Assembly: GCA_035582835.1 (NCBI GenBank)
Contig: JAYKAV010000112.1
Location: 3,352,102-3,416,101 of the forward strand
Direction: 5' to 3'
Length of the DNA stretch: 64,000 nucleotides
From: Phoebastria nigripes
Taxonomy: Eukaryota; Chordata; Aves; Procellariiformes; Diomedeidae
Positions within the stretch are counted from its first letter, which is position 1; every line of letters starts with the position of its first letter. The position numbers and the translations under genes were made by a program. Below, piece by piece: positions 24,263 through 35,640 of the stretch. The notes beneath the pieces are model-generated. The model saw only the letters and a list, made by a program, of their open reading frames with translations. It had not been told where the DNA came from and did no database searches.

Positions 24263-24603
24263 AGTTTCTCTGCTGGCAAGTTATATTTGTACCTCGCTCA
24301 CTACCATCAGGAAGTCACACCCATTTTGCAGAGCAACATTGGAAATCACACATTCTAGAGTGACGTGTTTTAAAATCAGTCTGTCTGTGAGATTTTTAGA
24401 AAAAATATTGCAACTTCTGCAGAGAAGGCAAGTCCTACCTACTGATCTCCCAGCAAGTTCTGACCTCGCACAAGTGCCCTACTACTCTCCATCCCATTCT
24501 AAAAGCAGCTTTGGTTCTTCAACTACATTTCTAGAGTCTGCCTGTAAGTTCTCCTCTTTGACACAATCACATCTTTTAATTGCACTCCAATTCTGTTGTG
24601 CTT

Positions 24604-24670
24604 TGGTACTGATTAAGAACCACTAAAGTGCTCGCTTTAGCCGTAACAACTAAATTGAACATCAGTACCA
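24604..24670. repeat. Nested inverted repeat (stem-loop candidate)
   Basis: The outer arms TGGTACTGAT (24604-24613) and ATCAGTACCA (24661-24670) are perfect 10-bp complements. Between them lies a smaller hairpin, CTAAAG and CTTTAG around TGCTCG (24623-24640). The 67-nt span is the size of a small structured RNA, but the middle is largely unpaired, unlike a typical pre-miRNA. Confidence 0.4.
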
Positions 24671-25287
24671 CGTGCCCAGGTAGTAAGCCCAGAGAGTCCA
24701 ATGTTACTTGCATATGAAAGATTCTAACTGGGCACCGTCTCAAGCCCCTCTTTTTCACCCTAAGTTGTACAGTTTTTAAATTACATTGCCCTGTAATAGC
24801 TGTAAGACTGCGGCAGAGTGTGNTAATGTGCTATTGCAGACCACACCAAAGTACCAGCTTCTTAGCATGTTCTGCCTCTGGCCTTCTGCATTAAGAAATG
24901 ATGATGATAGAAAAAAAGATTCTTCAAAGACTGCAGCATGTTTTTGCTTAATTAAAACCATATAGAAATTGTTTTGTAATCGACTGATGATGGCAGTTCA
25001 AGTCTTAGTGCTTGCTGCCAGATTTTAAAAGCCATTCAGATCCTTCTCTGTAAGGAAATGATACATAGTGAGATTTTTTCCCCCCCAGTCGCTTGTACTT
25101 GCAACTAGGGTTATCACACAAACTGAGGAGAACACCAGTTCTCAATTAAATCTGCCACACCCTTATTCCTAAATACTGCAGAAAGTGAAGCACGTGACAC
25201 CATTCCCTGCAGAGAAACCTGAAAGCGTGATACAAAACAAACATAAAAACGACAGGGTGTGTACATGCTCCTATTGAAAATCCCTCA

Positions 25288-25322
25288 CTTTCTCCTCCTC
25301 CCTCCCTTCTTTCTTCTCTCTC
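25288..25322. repeat. Homopyrimidine tract
   Basis: About 35 consecutive pyrimidines (CTCCTCCTCCCTCCC type). Such tracts can form triplex DNA if mirror-symmetric; this one is only partly so. Confidence 0.75.
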
Positions 25323-27548
25323 ACTCACTGGAGAGCAGCTAAATCACACCAGGGAGGAACGAACAACTAACCCTTTTTCTTTGCAATTAAATGTGCTGTC
25401 AACATCTCTGAAGGGTACTGGCAACCCATGACACCAGGTATGATTTTGTCCATTAGTTAAACAGAGAAAAACAGAGTTACTTTGCCTGGAGGCTAGCTTT
25501 GATAGCTTTTATCCAGGCACAGTCCAACAGACATGCTTTTCCCATGGGAGTTGAGCCAATCTATGCTACTGCCTCCCATTGCTTGTCCTTGCTTTTCCCC
25601 GCCTCCTATCTGTCAGCAAAACTGCACATGTTGGTACAACCTAATCTTCTTTTTTAAAAAACAAAAACAAAAACCAAAACAAAACCCAAAAAACTATAAC
25701 ACTTGGACAGAAAAAAAGAGCAGAACAGAACAGTTTGCAACAGGTACAATTTAAACCAAAGCACTTTGACAGAACCAAGCTGGGGAAGGACTATATTTGC
25801 TGTTTATGCTGGCAAATTTGAGGAGCAGGAACTTCTGCAGCGGACAAGCAGCTGGGGATGAACCACATGACAGTAGAGCTGCAAACAAATGCTCATTCAA
25901 AGCAAGTTGTCAGAGCCAATGTAGCTCAGAAGACATTTCCTGTAAACATATTTTAAAGGCTCAAGTTTCCAATAATCAGCCTACAAACCCAGGCAGCACG
26001 TTCTTTTTCTAGGTCAAGATAGTTATGACCCCTGCTACAAACCTCAAGCACACAGAAGGTAGAATATACTGTGCATCCTGCTGTGCTCTGTCTGATCTTC
26101 TTTGCCTTGCGGCAAATAAAATGCAGCATTCTTTAAACTCTTTTACAAATAAACTACGTATGATTTCCTGAAGTCTTCCCTCATATTCCCCATTTTGAAA
26201 TACCAGTCTTCAGGATTTTAAAGAACATAAACTCTCTTCGTTCTGAGCAAATTGTTATTGTGATCAATGTGGCAACTCTTTCTGTAGTACTAACTTACAC
26301 GAGATGCTATCAGATCACCATTATATCAAAATATGCCTTACAGAAAAAGAGGAAACTTGCCTTGTCTTGATCTGACTTCCCCAGAATTATTTCAGATTTG
26401 CTTGCATTATGTATGCAACCTGTACTTTCACAACATTAAAATTTCAGCTATTTTCAGCTGCCGGTTAGGAAGAAATAAAACACACATCTGTGACTGTATC
26501 TATATCACTGGTAGCAGCAGTGCTTTAGCATTCCTAATGCTAGGCTGTGGTCCTGAATGAGTCACAGCTTCTTGTCAGGCAGAAACAGAGTTACAATTTA
26601 CCTTGCTCTGCACTCGATTTTCATGGAAAGAAGATCATAGTACATGCCAATACCTCCCCAGGTTGAACAAACATGGGGCCAGAACCCACAGCATGCCCTG
26701 ACATTAGGTCTGTTCCTCAACATCGTCACATACACACCTCCACAAGTCAGCATAGCTAAAGAGTGCTGTCCTGCAAAATGGGAAGCGAGGAAAAGAAGAT
26801 TACAAAATACACTCTCAAGGTCAAAGTGGTTTGCACAAGTGGATCCTGTATTTCACAGTCTATTTTAAACATTAAAGAGAAGCCCTGGTTTGCTATTACA
26901 AGCATGATCAATCCAGCCATTTACTACGTGCTTATGCAGAAGAGATGAGCTGTATGAAGAACACCCAGGACCATGGTGAATCAACTTGAACAGTTTTGTA
27001 ATACTGTCAACAGTAAGTGAAAGGTGTCCAGTACCTAAAATTCTCACTCCCTTCTTTCGTTTGTTATATTAGTGTCACAGTAAGACACATTTTTCTTAGC
27101 CACCAAATGCCCACATGCCTGTCTCTTTTTTATCACAGAAGGCTACGTTTTCAGGATAAATAATATTCCATTGTAAAACTAAACATCCAGGTAGTAATGG
27201 GTGGAAATGATCTTCATGCAGTGTAACCAAATGATAATTTTCTGTGGGTGTTCAGTTTTACTCAAATCCCTGAGATGTCGACATTAAGATGGGTTTTCCT
27301 TCTAGGGTAATCCATTGCACTGACCTTGTCATGCAGACATATTTTATGGACCCCCAAACGCAACTTGACAGCTGATGCAAATTAGAACATTGGGCACTCC
27401 AGCCCTGAAATGTGCAGCACAATATGGGGAAATCTAGGCTGCATTATTAATTTTTGCATATAAATAGTCATATGTTTACTGTGAAGACATTGTTTTCTTG
27501 GGTCCCAGAAATATGAATCACAGAGGAATGGGGGACAAAAGTGCAAGC

Positions 27549-27588
27549 TGTAGGGAAGTTGGGAAAGTTGTAGAGAAGTTGGGAAAGA
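27549..27588 (+). repeat. Two tandem copies of a 20-bp unit
   Basis: TGTAGGGAAGTTGGGAAAGT is followed directly by TGTAGAGAAGTTGGGAAAGA, with two mismatches. It is a short local duplication rich in purines. Confidence 0.85.
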
Positions 27589-30059
27589 TGTCATACTTTC
27601 AAAAAATAAATGCTGCAAAAGACTACACTCTCCAGCAGCTACCACAGCCCTCCCAAATGCCTATTTGCCACCCCCCTTCTTTCCCTTAGAAGCCTTTTAG
27701 AAGTTTGCAAATGCTGTTAGTGACAAGTAAGCACTGTGCTAGGAAGGAACTACTCTTCCCATTTATGCTGGATGTCTTGCTCATGACAGGAAGGGGTATC
27801 AAATCTTCACACAAATTGAGTCAAATTACTAGTGAGTTCTTGTCTGTTACTTATCACAAATAGAACATCAGCTAAGCAGATCTTCACACTGGAAAGTGTT
27901 CTGCCCTCCATTTGTCTTTCTGTTAAATTTTATGTAAAATTGGTATTTAAAGACACCCCCACTTTTTAAAGAGACAATTGTTACGTGTGCCAAATTGTTT
28001 CTAGCCCTCAATAAAATCTTACCAGTGACCACTTGTGACATTTTTTGATTTTCCATGAAATTAAAGGCTGTGGGGATGTTTACATATCTGAAATATAAAT
28101 CCCACTAACGAGCACAGAAAAGAACATTCAGTTCTTCTTGAGCTGTTAGGAAATACTTGCATCCCACAAAAAAGGCAAAGCACTTACAAGGTAGTGAAAG
28201 TTCAGACACGATGGCTGTTGAAGCCAAGCCCCTCCCTTCCTCAGTTCACACACACACACGCTGGCAGCCTCCCATCACTTCCAAGCACAAAAGCAGCGGC
28301 TTCCTTCAAGCGCTCCCTGTGCAAATGGAAGTTTATCCTTCCACGTGCCCAGCCAGGTCCCCTCTCTCACTGCTCTCTTTACCCTGAAAGTGCTCAACCC
28401 CTTCCACTACCCCCATGCACTGAAATGACATGGTGTCTTCAAAAGGATCCTGTGAGAGAGCTCTCCTTCAAGGGGAAAAACAAAACATGCCAATTGCCCC
28501 ATGCAAACTGCCACTGCCTCCACCGCGCTCTCTGGGGCACAGAGCAGCTGGCAGAAACGGGGCTTTCATGGCAGAAGGGGAGGAGAAGGCAGCTGGATGG
28601 CAGGAGCCAAGAGGACTGTTGCTGCCTTGGCCTCCCGCCCGCAGGCATCTCTGCCCTTCACAATCCAGGCTGCCCCATGGGCAGCAAAGCCATGTCTCAC
28701 CCTGCCCACTCAGGCCCACAGGAGCTGACTGCTGGGCAGCATTTGCAGTTTCACTATAGAGAAGCCCTCAGACAACTGATTCAGTCTCTCTCAGATCGTA
28801 TCAGTTGAAAGGGCAATCATACTTGTGTGCATTCAATTGCAAAAGATGCTGGTAGAAGGGAGGCAACAATAAAGGATGTAATTTCACCATATAGCAATAA
28901 ATGTGACAACTTAAGGTCATGGCACGGGAAGACAATTCTGACTGTATTTCACTCTGATCCCTCCAGCCATGGCTTTGTGGAGCTCAATAATATAAGCCTC
29001 TTGAGCACCTCTAGCAATAGTGGTCATGGCTTTCCTCCAGAAACCACAGGTCTGGATCCCTGAAGTGTGGATTAAACACTGTCAAACACAATTCCCTTCA
29101 GTTCAGCTCTCACTTCTTACTTTACCCACACCCTTAAGTGGGTACTTCCATTCACCATGTATTATAGTGAAAGTGCTATAGATAACTGATTGTACAAACT
29201 GTTTGTGAACTTTCAGTAAAGATGGCAAAGCCCTGTAGGGTCTCTCATAGGATCCTCTATAAGACACCGCATCACTTCAAGACAAACTTAGGACTAAAAC
29301 TTCATTTAATTTGCTTCTGCCCAGTAACAAGCAATACCTAGTGTTAGAAAAAAGCTAATTACATGACAGTATGAATGCTTACACTATGTTAATTCTAAAA
29401 ATGGCCAATCTGCAAACATAAGCACTCTCAACTTACTTTCTGAGATAAGATCACAAGCAAGTTCTCCGAAATTCATGTTGAGACCAAACTTGTCCCAGTT
29501 CCCTTCTATTCCCCCAGCTGTACTGCAGACTTCATAGGAAGGCAGCCAAGAAGAAGAATGCCCTCTAATTTCCCATGAGTCTTTCTTTCCAAAGTCCATT
29601 TCTGGTCTAGTTTGCAAGTCTGCCTCACTGCATATGTACCGGCAAAATAGTAGTCACTTTTCCACACAACTTTTCTGTGTAAAATCACTCTCCTGTAGAA
29701 GTAACAGTGTTTTTAATAGCATGTTCTCACCAATGAGTTTACAAAGCTATGGGACAATAATTAGAAATCTTTCTTACGTAGGCAAAACCACAAAGGCCAC
29801 ATTCTTCGTATTACTCACTACCTCCTGTTTACTAAAATACAATTGAAAGTCATCCACTTATCCCAGGAACAGAGAATAATTTAATGAACTTTTCCCAGGC
29901 ACCCACATTTGAGAGAGAGTTTATAACAGAAAGACCTCATTCTAGCCAGCTCAGCTGCATGCCATTTTTGTCATGTATTCACAGCCACAATACTAGTATT
30001 TAGTGATAGTAATGCTCAGGATGCAATCCTTTTCATACAAATCCTCCATACTAACGTAC

Positions 30060-30077
30060 AGAGCTCAAAAGAGCTCT
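30060..30077. repeat. 18-bp inverted repeat
   Basis: AGAGCTC and GAGCTCT flank AAAA. Because GAGCTC is itself a palindrome, this is also a direct repeat of the same site. Confidence 0.45.
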
Positions 30078-30420
30078 TCTTGCAAGCCTTCCTGAAACAG
30101 AGGACACTGTCAGTATGGTATTATGTTTTTCACGTCCTTCTATGTGCACTGAAAGAATCAACATTTTACTATGGTGGTCCGCATGTCCTCAGGAGAAGCC
30201 CTCCCAGTTGCCCAACAGAAATAACATCGATACCAAGGAAAAAATAAATCTTTTGCTTTAAAGTCAGACCACTAGTGTCTATTTCTGAAATGAGACAGAA
30301 GAAATCTTTTATAGCAGCTTGTATTTCAGGAATCCAGGTCTTAAAATACACTTACTTATCACACAGGAAACCTGATGAAGTTAACCAGCTTTTTAGCGCA
30401 ATCTAGAATATTGCAGTGTT

Positions 30421-30445
30421 GTCGTCGTCTTTTTTTTTTTTTTTT
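30421..30445. repeat. (GTC)3 followed by T16
   Basis: Three GTC units run into sixteen T residues. Simple repeat; on the minus strand it would be a poly-A followed by GAC units. Confidence 0.8.
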
Positions 30446-33420
30446 AATCAGATTTGCTGCCCAAATAACCTGCAGAAATGGACATGCTTTGTTATTCACC
30501 TCTGCCTGTAGCAGCTCTGCCATCTGGCACTAGCAAGTATTTATCTAAAAAGTAAATCTGAATTAAGGATCATGAACCTATTCCTTTTAAATTGTATTTC
30601 ACCTGAACACAGAAGGTCAATTCACAGTCATGTGAGACATCGAACCTACCAATTCACTACCATTTATTTAAGCCTGCACAGCAAACTCAGAGGTGCTTTG
30701 CTGCTTTAAAAGATGAAGCACCAAACTGAAATGAAAACTGAGCTAATCCCAGATTTCTGCGTCCCTATAAAACACAAGGAGAATTCAGCACAGAAATAAC
30801 ATGTCATCATAATCCAGGCCATAATCTCATTTAACCAGAGCAAAATGAACTATACTCATCCTTACGCTGGCTCTGACTCCAGAGCAGGGCAGGGGGACTA
30901 TAGTCATGAAGGACTAGTCAAGTGGAAACTCAGACCCTGAAGGCAAATGAAAGGACCATCATTGATATATTCACAGTATAGGCTGCACCCTTCACTCTAT
31001 TTAAACTAGCACATGCTCAAGAATACACAAAGGTTTCAAGAGACAAAAATTGTGACTGTGACTTTTTCTGTGTGATACAAAACCTCACACAATGCAATGA
31101 GGTGGGAGCCCCTCTAACAGTTTGGGCCTTCCAGGGCAAACAGGATGTATTCACCGCCTCCCTCTGCGTCCCCCTTCTCGAACTGCTCCAGGATTAAATG
31201 AAGAGCTTTTCAGGACACAGTATAAACAAAGATTTAACAGTTCTTTCCCCCTCTTCTTTAAAACCAGGCAACAAATCTAATCCAAACAAGAAGACTTATT
31301 CAGAAAATAGGAAAAGGGACAAAGCAGATGCCCTCTAGATGTATACACATATACAAATAAAAGACCCTCAAAACAACTGATGTAAAAATTGTCATTTCTA
31401 AAAATTACACAAATAAAAAGATGAGTTCTCCAACAAACAAGATGGTTCACTATTCAAACAGTGCTATTCATACTGCTCACATGCAAGGATTTTACTCCAA
31501 TATAACTCCAGTTCCTAGGGGCTTATTTCTAACATGCAAAAAAAGAAACAAAAACTTGTAAAAAAAACAACTCAACCTTTTTCCCTCCCTCCTTTTCAAA
31601 TTTAGAGTTGAAAACAGAAATGCTGCGCTGCTCTGTGACACAAGGATGTACTACATAAACACCAATATACTGCTGCTTTTTCATATACTGCAGAGTCCTC
31701 TTTCAGAAAGTCTAATGTCAAATAGCAAATCACCATAGAAAATATGGCAAGCATTTTTTGTGAAAAAAAATCATTATTCAGTGCATGGACCATCTTCCAC
31801 TCTGTGTAAAACTCAGCATCTGATACAGCAGTGTTCCAGTTCGGGTTGATCATTAGGTAAAACTGTAACACAATCCAAAAATCACCCATATTAAAGATGA
31901 TTCACGTAAATTCGTTTCGATAGTAAGACTGGCTTTCCCCTAAATTCTTCACCAGCCATTTAGCAAGGCTGGCTATAAATCATTGCTGACGTAGCTTTTG
32001 TGTAAAATAAGAGAGTAGGTGCTTCCTCCCACTGAAGGTCTCAGAGCTTCAATAATTTTGGAGAAATGCTTTATTTTCTCCATGGCCCTCATTCCTCCAC
32101 TTACTACCCACAGCAACAGCTGTGTTTCCTGCAGAGTCATTTCCCCCTGCCACAGCAGGGAGAGGTAGAACAGCATGCAGAAGGACGATGCCACTGCCCG
32201 TTTCGAAACTTCTGCTCAAGGACTGAGGAAGCAGAACATGTATGAGATCAGAGCTAATCCAGTAGCATTGCTTCCCACATGCCAGGAAGGCAGACGAAGG
32301 GCTCAGAACAACACAGTTAGGGCATGGCCACAAAGGAAGCCACAGAAAAAAGCAGCAGGTTTTACGAAGGAAGAAACAAATAAAAGGACAGCCGAACACC
32401 CCACCTGTCGTTCACAACACAAGCGGTACAGGAGCAAAAGGGAAGAGCTGAATTACATGAGGTTTGTAGCTTTGCACCATTTAAGGCTTGCCTAGGTGGA
32501 AAACCTATCAAGGGGAGAGAATCATTAAACAGGTTACAGTAGAGCAGCTGAAGTGAGAATCAAAAAAGGGGGCTTAAATTTCAGCAGGAAGTCAGCAAAA
32601 GCTTCAGTGAGGGAAGAGATAACAAAACATGGCTCTGGAGTAATGCAGAGATGAGAAAACCAGCCATGCAAGCACTGGTGATGTCCTGTAGGTTAGGAAC
32701 AGGAGGGGAGAACAGTGAGCTGGGACCTTCTGCTTGGGTTCACTGGAGATAACAAACCTTTACTACAGAAAAGANAGGCCAAGGAGATCATGAACTCTCA
32801 CACTTCAAGTCCTGCCAAAAGTACAGGTGAAATGGTCTCAACAGCTTCTGCCATTTGTTGCCTTTACAGCCTGATGCAAAGCCAACTTAAAGCAACAAAA
32901 ACTAACTTTCAGGGTGCCTAGAGGGCACACTTTGACAAGCCCTATTATACTTACTACAAAATCCCTGCATAGAAGGATCAAACGCAGCTGCTTTCTTTGC
33001 ACTTAACACAAAGTTACGGTCACTTCCCTGCACAAATCTCTCCTACCTTGGATATTTACGTTTTAGTTGTGACTTGTTAATATATCCAAAAGAAGGCATG
33101 TAATTATCAAGATAGTATCACAACAAACACCACTAAAACTGCTTTAGTTCTTCCCAGAAGCTTTCCAACTCACATAAAGCAAACTGTCCAGCTACCTTGC
33201 AAGGCTGGACTTTTTGTTCTTTTTTCAGCTAACGCTCTTTTTCACTTAGTGGCATTCCAGCAGCAGAGCAGAGGGACACAGCAGGCTGCACGAGAATGAG
33301 ATGAATCAGAGGGAGTTCTCTCTGGTGGTCAGCACTTGCACAAAGAGTTTATGGACAAGTAGGATGGAGAGGCTGTCTTCAGGGTTGTGTTGACTCAGGG
33401 GCTGTCATCCTGTTTTTTAG

Positions 33421-33700
33421 ATGTTAAGCCATGTTCTTGAAATTTCTTTTCAAAATGTTAACTGTTAATTATTTAACTGCACCCACAATGCATTAATAAC
33501 GAAATTATGTAACTCAACTGAAGATAATTAAGTTTTATTATAATAAATTATTTGTTCTGGTTTGACATAATAAAGAATTCGTAATCTAAATGCATACATA
33601 CTTAAAGGCAAACACAATTCTGACACACAATCTCAGAAAACAATAATTCAGATACAAATCAGTGGAAAAATTAAGACTGTAAAGACTGTTTTATTTGGAC
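33421..33700. other. AT-rich block dense in homeodomain-type motifs
   Basis: Strongly AT-rich, with many TAAT and ATTA cores (for example GTTAATTATTTAAC, GCATTAATAAC, GATAATTAAG, AAATAATTCAG), and no repeat family recognised. Blocks like this in gene-poor vertebrate DNA are sometimes conserved enhancers, but AT-richness alone produces these motifs. I list it as an inference only. Confidence 0.2.
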
Positions 33701-34388
33701 TTGTTTGGATTTGGGAGGGGAAGGAAAGACTGCCATGTGCCAGAATTTTGTTAGTGAGCAGTCCTAAAATCAACCCTAACATTGTTTAAACTAGCTTGCA
33801 TTTATAATGCTGTAACATGAGAAATATTTTATATCAGAAACATAAATCATTAAAATTAGTCATCAAAACTTTGCTCTGGGAGATGGGCATCCATGAGTGA
33901 CATTGTTTTAAAAGCCTCTCTCACACTATAGTTTTCTAAGTTGGATGCCACAAGAAATGTAAAGATACTGCAAATGTGCTAACAAACCTTACTTTCCATT
34001 TTATTAAGAAACCTAATCTTTTTTAAAAGAGGAAGCAACACCAAATCTAGTTAATTCATAGCAATGAAAACACTGTGCATCAGCGAATGCTACAAATTAG
34101 CAAATAGAAGAAGCACCTAAGTATGCTGTCATTTTTAAATGACCTTACTACAGCACCGTATTTCTTTGTGAGGAGAAGACAGTGGTCATTTTTATGTAAA
34201 TTCTACAAGGAAATGAGTGGTAGTTTCAAAGTAAGCTAGTAAATGATCAGTTTTTGAAAATACCCTCATTCTCTCATTCTGAAAATAATACACAGAAGTG
34301 ACCAGGCTCCCTTGTTACTAAGAGCAGCTGCCAACCTCACTGTAAGATGAGGTTTAAAAGGACAGTCCCTTGCAAATCCAAAATAAAT

Positions 34389-34422
34389 GGGGGGGGGGAA
34401 AGAAAAGAAAAGAAAAAAGAAA
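34389..34422. repeat. Homopurine tract: G10 then (AAAAG)n
   Basis: Ten G residues run directly into AAAGAAAAGAAAAGAAAAAA and a short GAAA remainder, giving 34 purines without interruption. It is a hard-to-sequence, probably length-variable tract. Confidence 0.85.
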
Positions 34423-35309
34423 TTAAGATAAATTCATTATTGCAGTTCAAAATCAGAGTCCCTAACTTAGAAAATCTCTTGTGGGGAGTACAGCAAAGGC
34501 TCAAGACCCAGTGGATTCCACATGAGGATGATTAGCAATACGAGTCCAGACTACATTAAAATTATAGCACCAGAGTGAATAAAATAGCAGTAAGCCACTG
34601 CAAAAAACTGTTTTACCCACTCTGCATATGTCAACACTAACTAGAATATGTCCCACTTTTTGCATATAACCAATTGTCAGAACAGGACACATATATATAT
34701 GGGCTTTTAGTGGCACAAAATGAAAACCATCCCAATATCTAGAAGTATCATTTAAAGTATTTGAAGAAACTGTTTACATGCAGGCACTGCACGGATCACA
34801 GTGTGTGCACACTCCCAGCCTGAATGCTGAAGGCAAAACAACACTGTGATTCTAAAGGTAAACAATTATTTTGCTATTTCTAATGCCACTGGTTTTTATT
34901 CAATTAACACAGAAATTCAGAAGTCAGTAAATTTAGTTTTAAGCAAGAACTACAGAACTGCAGCGCTCTCCAAAGAACAGAGGGCTGCTTAAAAACTAGT
35001 TGTTTTCCTTGCCCTACTGTCTAGCAGCACTGTTTCTTCGAAAGAGGTCTTCTGTCCTTAACATGGCTGCCATGCCTTACATAACATCAATGAATGGAAT
35101 ATAGTTATTTTGTTTCCTAGGATGTGCACTGCCCATTAGCCATATGATTCTCCATATGGCACTGCAAACAGTCGAGACAAAGCTTTGCAGTAACACAGCT
35201 CCAAAGATCAGCATCCTCTGAGAATAAGCAGCAGCAGAAAGAGACTCAGCCTTCACACGCTCCAAATTCCCTTTCATATCTTTCTCTAGTAAATAACAGG
35301 CATTCTTAC
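34423..35309. other. Non-coding stretch, possibly intron
   Basis: If the candidate first exon at 35310-35600 is real, this is the start of its intron. A 66-codon minus frame at 35077-35277 contains a hydrophobic run (residues about 22-48, with MLIFGAVLLQ) and follows an acceptor-like TTCTGCTGCTGCTTATTCTC ending in AG at about 35216. I do not recognise the peptide. Confidence 0.35.
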
Positions 35310-35314
35310 CTTAA

Positions 35315-35333
35315 GAAAATAATAATAATAATA
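35315..35333. repeat. (AAT)n microsatellite
   Basis: About five AAT units just inside the donor end of the candidate exon. Confidence 0.75.
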
Positions 35334-35340
35334 ACGGTGC

Positions 35341-35457
35341 TCAGTAGAGCCTCCTCTGTTTCATCTGGGCTCGTAAAAAAAAATCTTGGTGCAACTGTCT
35401 GCTGCAGCAGGTAATCAATAATATAACCTGCTTCTTCTGTTGCCAGAGCTGCTCCAT
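35341..35457 (-). CDS. Short frame in candidate leader exon
   Basis: A 38-codon ATG frame beginning MEQLWQQKKQVILLI, lying fully within the candidate first exon. If the exon is transcribed this would be an upstream open frame that could reduce downstream translation. It matches no family I recognise, and there is no evidence that it is translated. Confidence 0.12.
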   Translation of the reverse strand: MEQLWQQKKQVILLITCCSRQLHQDFFLRAQMKQRRLY

Positions 35458-35489
35458 CTGAATGCTAGCTAACGTGAACACTGTCAGTG

Positions 35490-35509
35490 TGAGTCATACC
35501 AGTGACTCA
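35490..35509. promoter_or_regulatory. Paired AP-1-type sites in inverted symmetry
   Basis: TGAGTCA (35490-35496) and TGACTCA (35503-35509) are both exact AP-1 (Fos/Jun, also Maf/NF-E2) consensus sites, six bases apart, on the same face of the promoter-like segment. Each site is a known regulatory motif; the pairing and the adjacent CpG-containing DNA raise the odds of a real regulatory element. Confidence 0.45.
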
Positions 35510-35539
35510 GAGCAGATGCAGAGCTGCAGGAGGAGTTTA

Positions 35540-35640
35540 AGTTTCAGGGCTTCCTCCCTCTCGCTCGCTCCTGCTCTCTGTCGCGCAGGCACGCACNCAC
35601 GCACTTGACGCCCGTGTGTCTGTATATGCCTGCAGACTGC
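35540..35640. promoter_or_regulatory. Promoter-like GC/CpG patch
   Basis: The only segment in the central window with a cluster of CpGs (CTCGCTCGCTCC, GTCGCGCAGG, CACGCAC, TTGACGCCCG). On the minus strand a TATA-like CATATACA lies at about 35622-35629, some 25-30 bases upstream of the candidate exon start. It is too short to be a full CpG island. One base (35597) is unresolved. Confidence 0.35.

Larger units (their letters stand above)
24263..34388. other. Non-coding stretch, no gene seen
   Basis: About 10 kb without a supportable gene. The region 28190-28810 is richer in GC and holds several overlapping long frames on both strands. The longest, 204 codons at 28194-28808, starts from GTG, has no ATG in its first third and shows no domain, so I treat it as composition. 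A 106-codon plus frame at 32175-32495 is opposed by a 116-codon minus frame. Small repeats and dyads inside are listed separately. Confidence 0.5.
35310..35600 (-). other. Candidate non-coding first exon
   Basis: On the minus strand the segment begins in a CpG-containing, GC-rich stretch (GTGCGTGCCTGCGCGACAGA) and ends at CTTAAG followed by GTAAGAATG, a near-consensus splice donor (intron starts at 35309). It contains one short frame, 35341-35457, starting MEQLWQQKKQ and ending after 38 codons, in a fair start context (CAGATGG). An (AAT)n run sits just inside the exon end. I cannot name the gene. The whole may be an alternative promoter and leader of a gene whose coding exons lie outside the window on the minus side. 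The donor and local CpG are seen; exon identity is inferred. Confidence 0.35.

Noticed and set aside
28194..28808. 204-codon open frame, the longest in the window
   Set aside because: It starts from GTG with no early ATG, has no domain, and overlaps several long frames on both strands. The local GC-richness explains the lack of stops.
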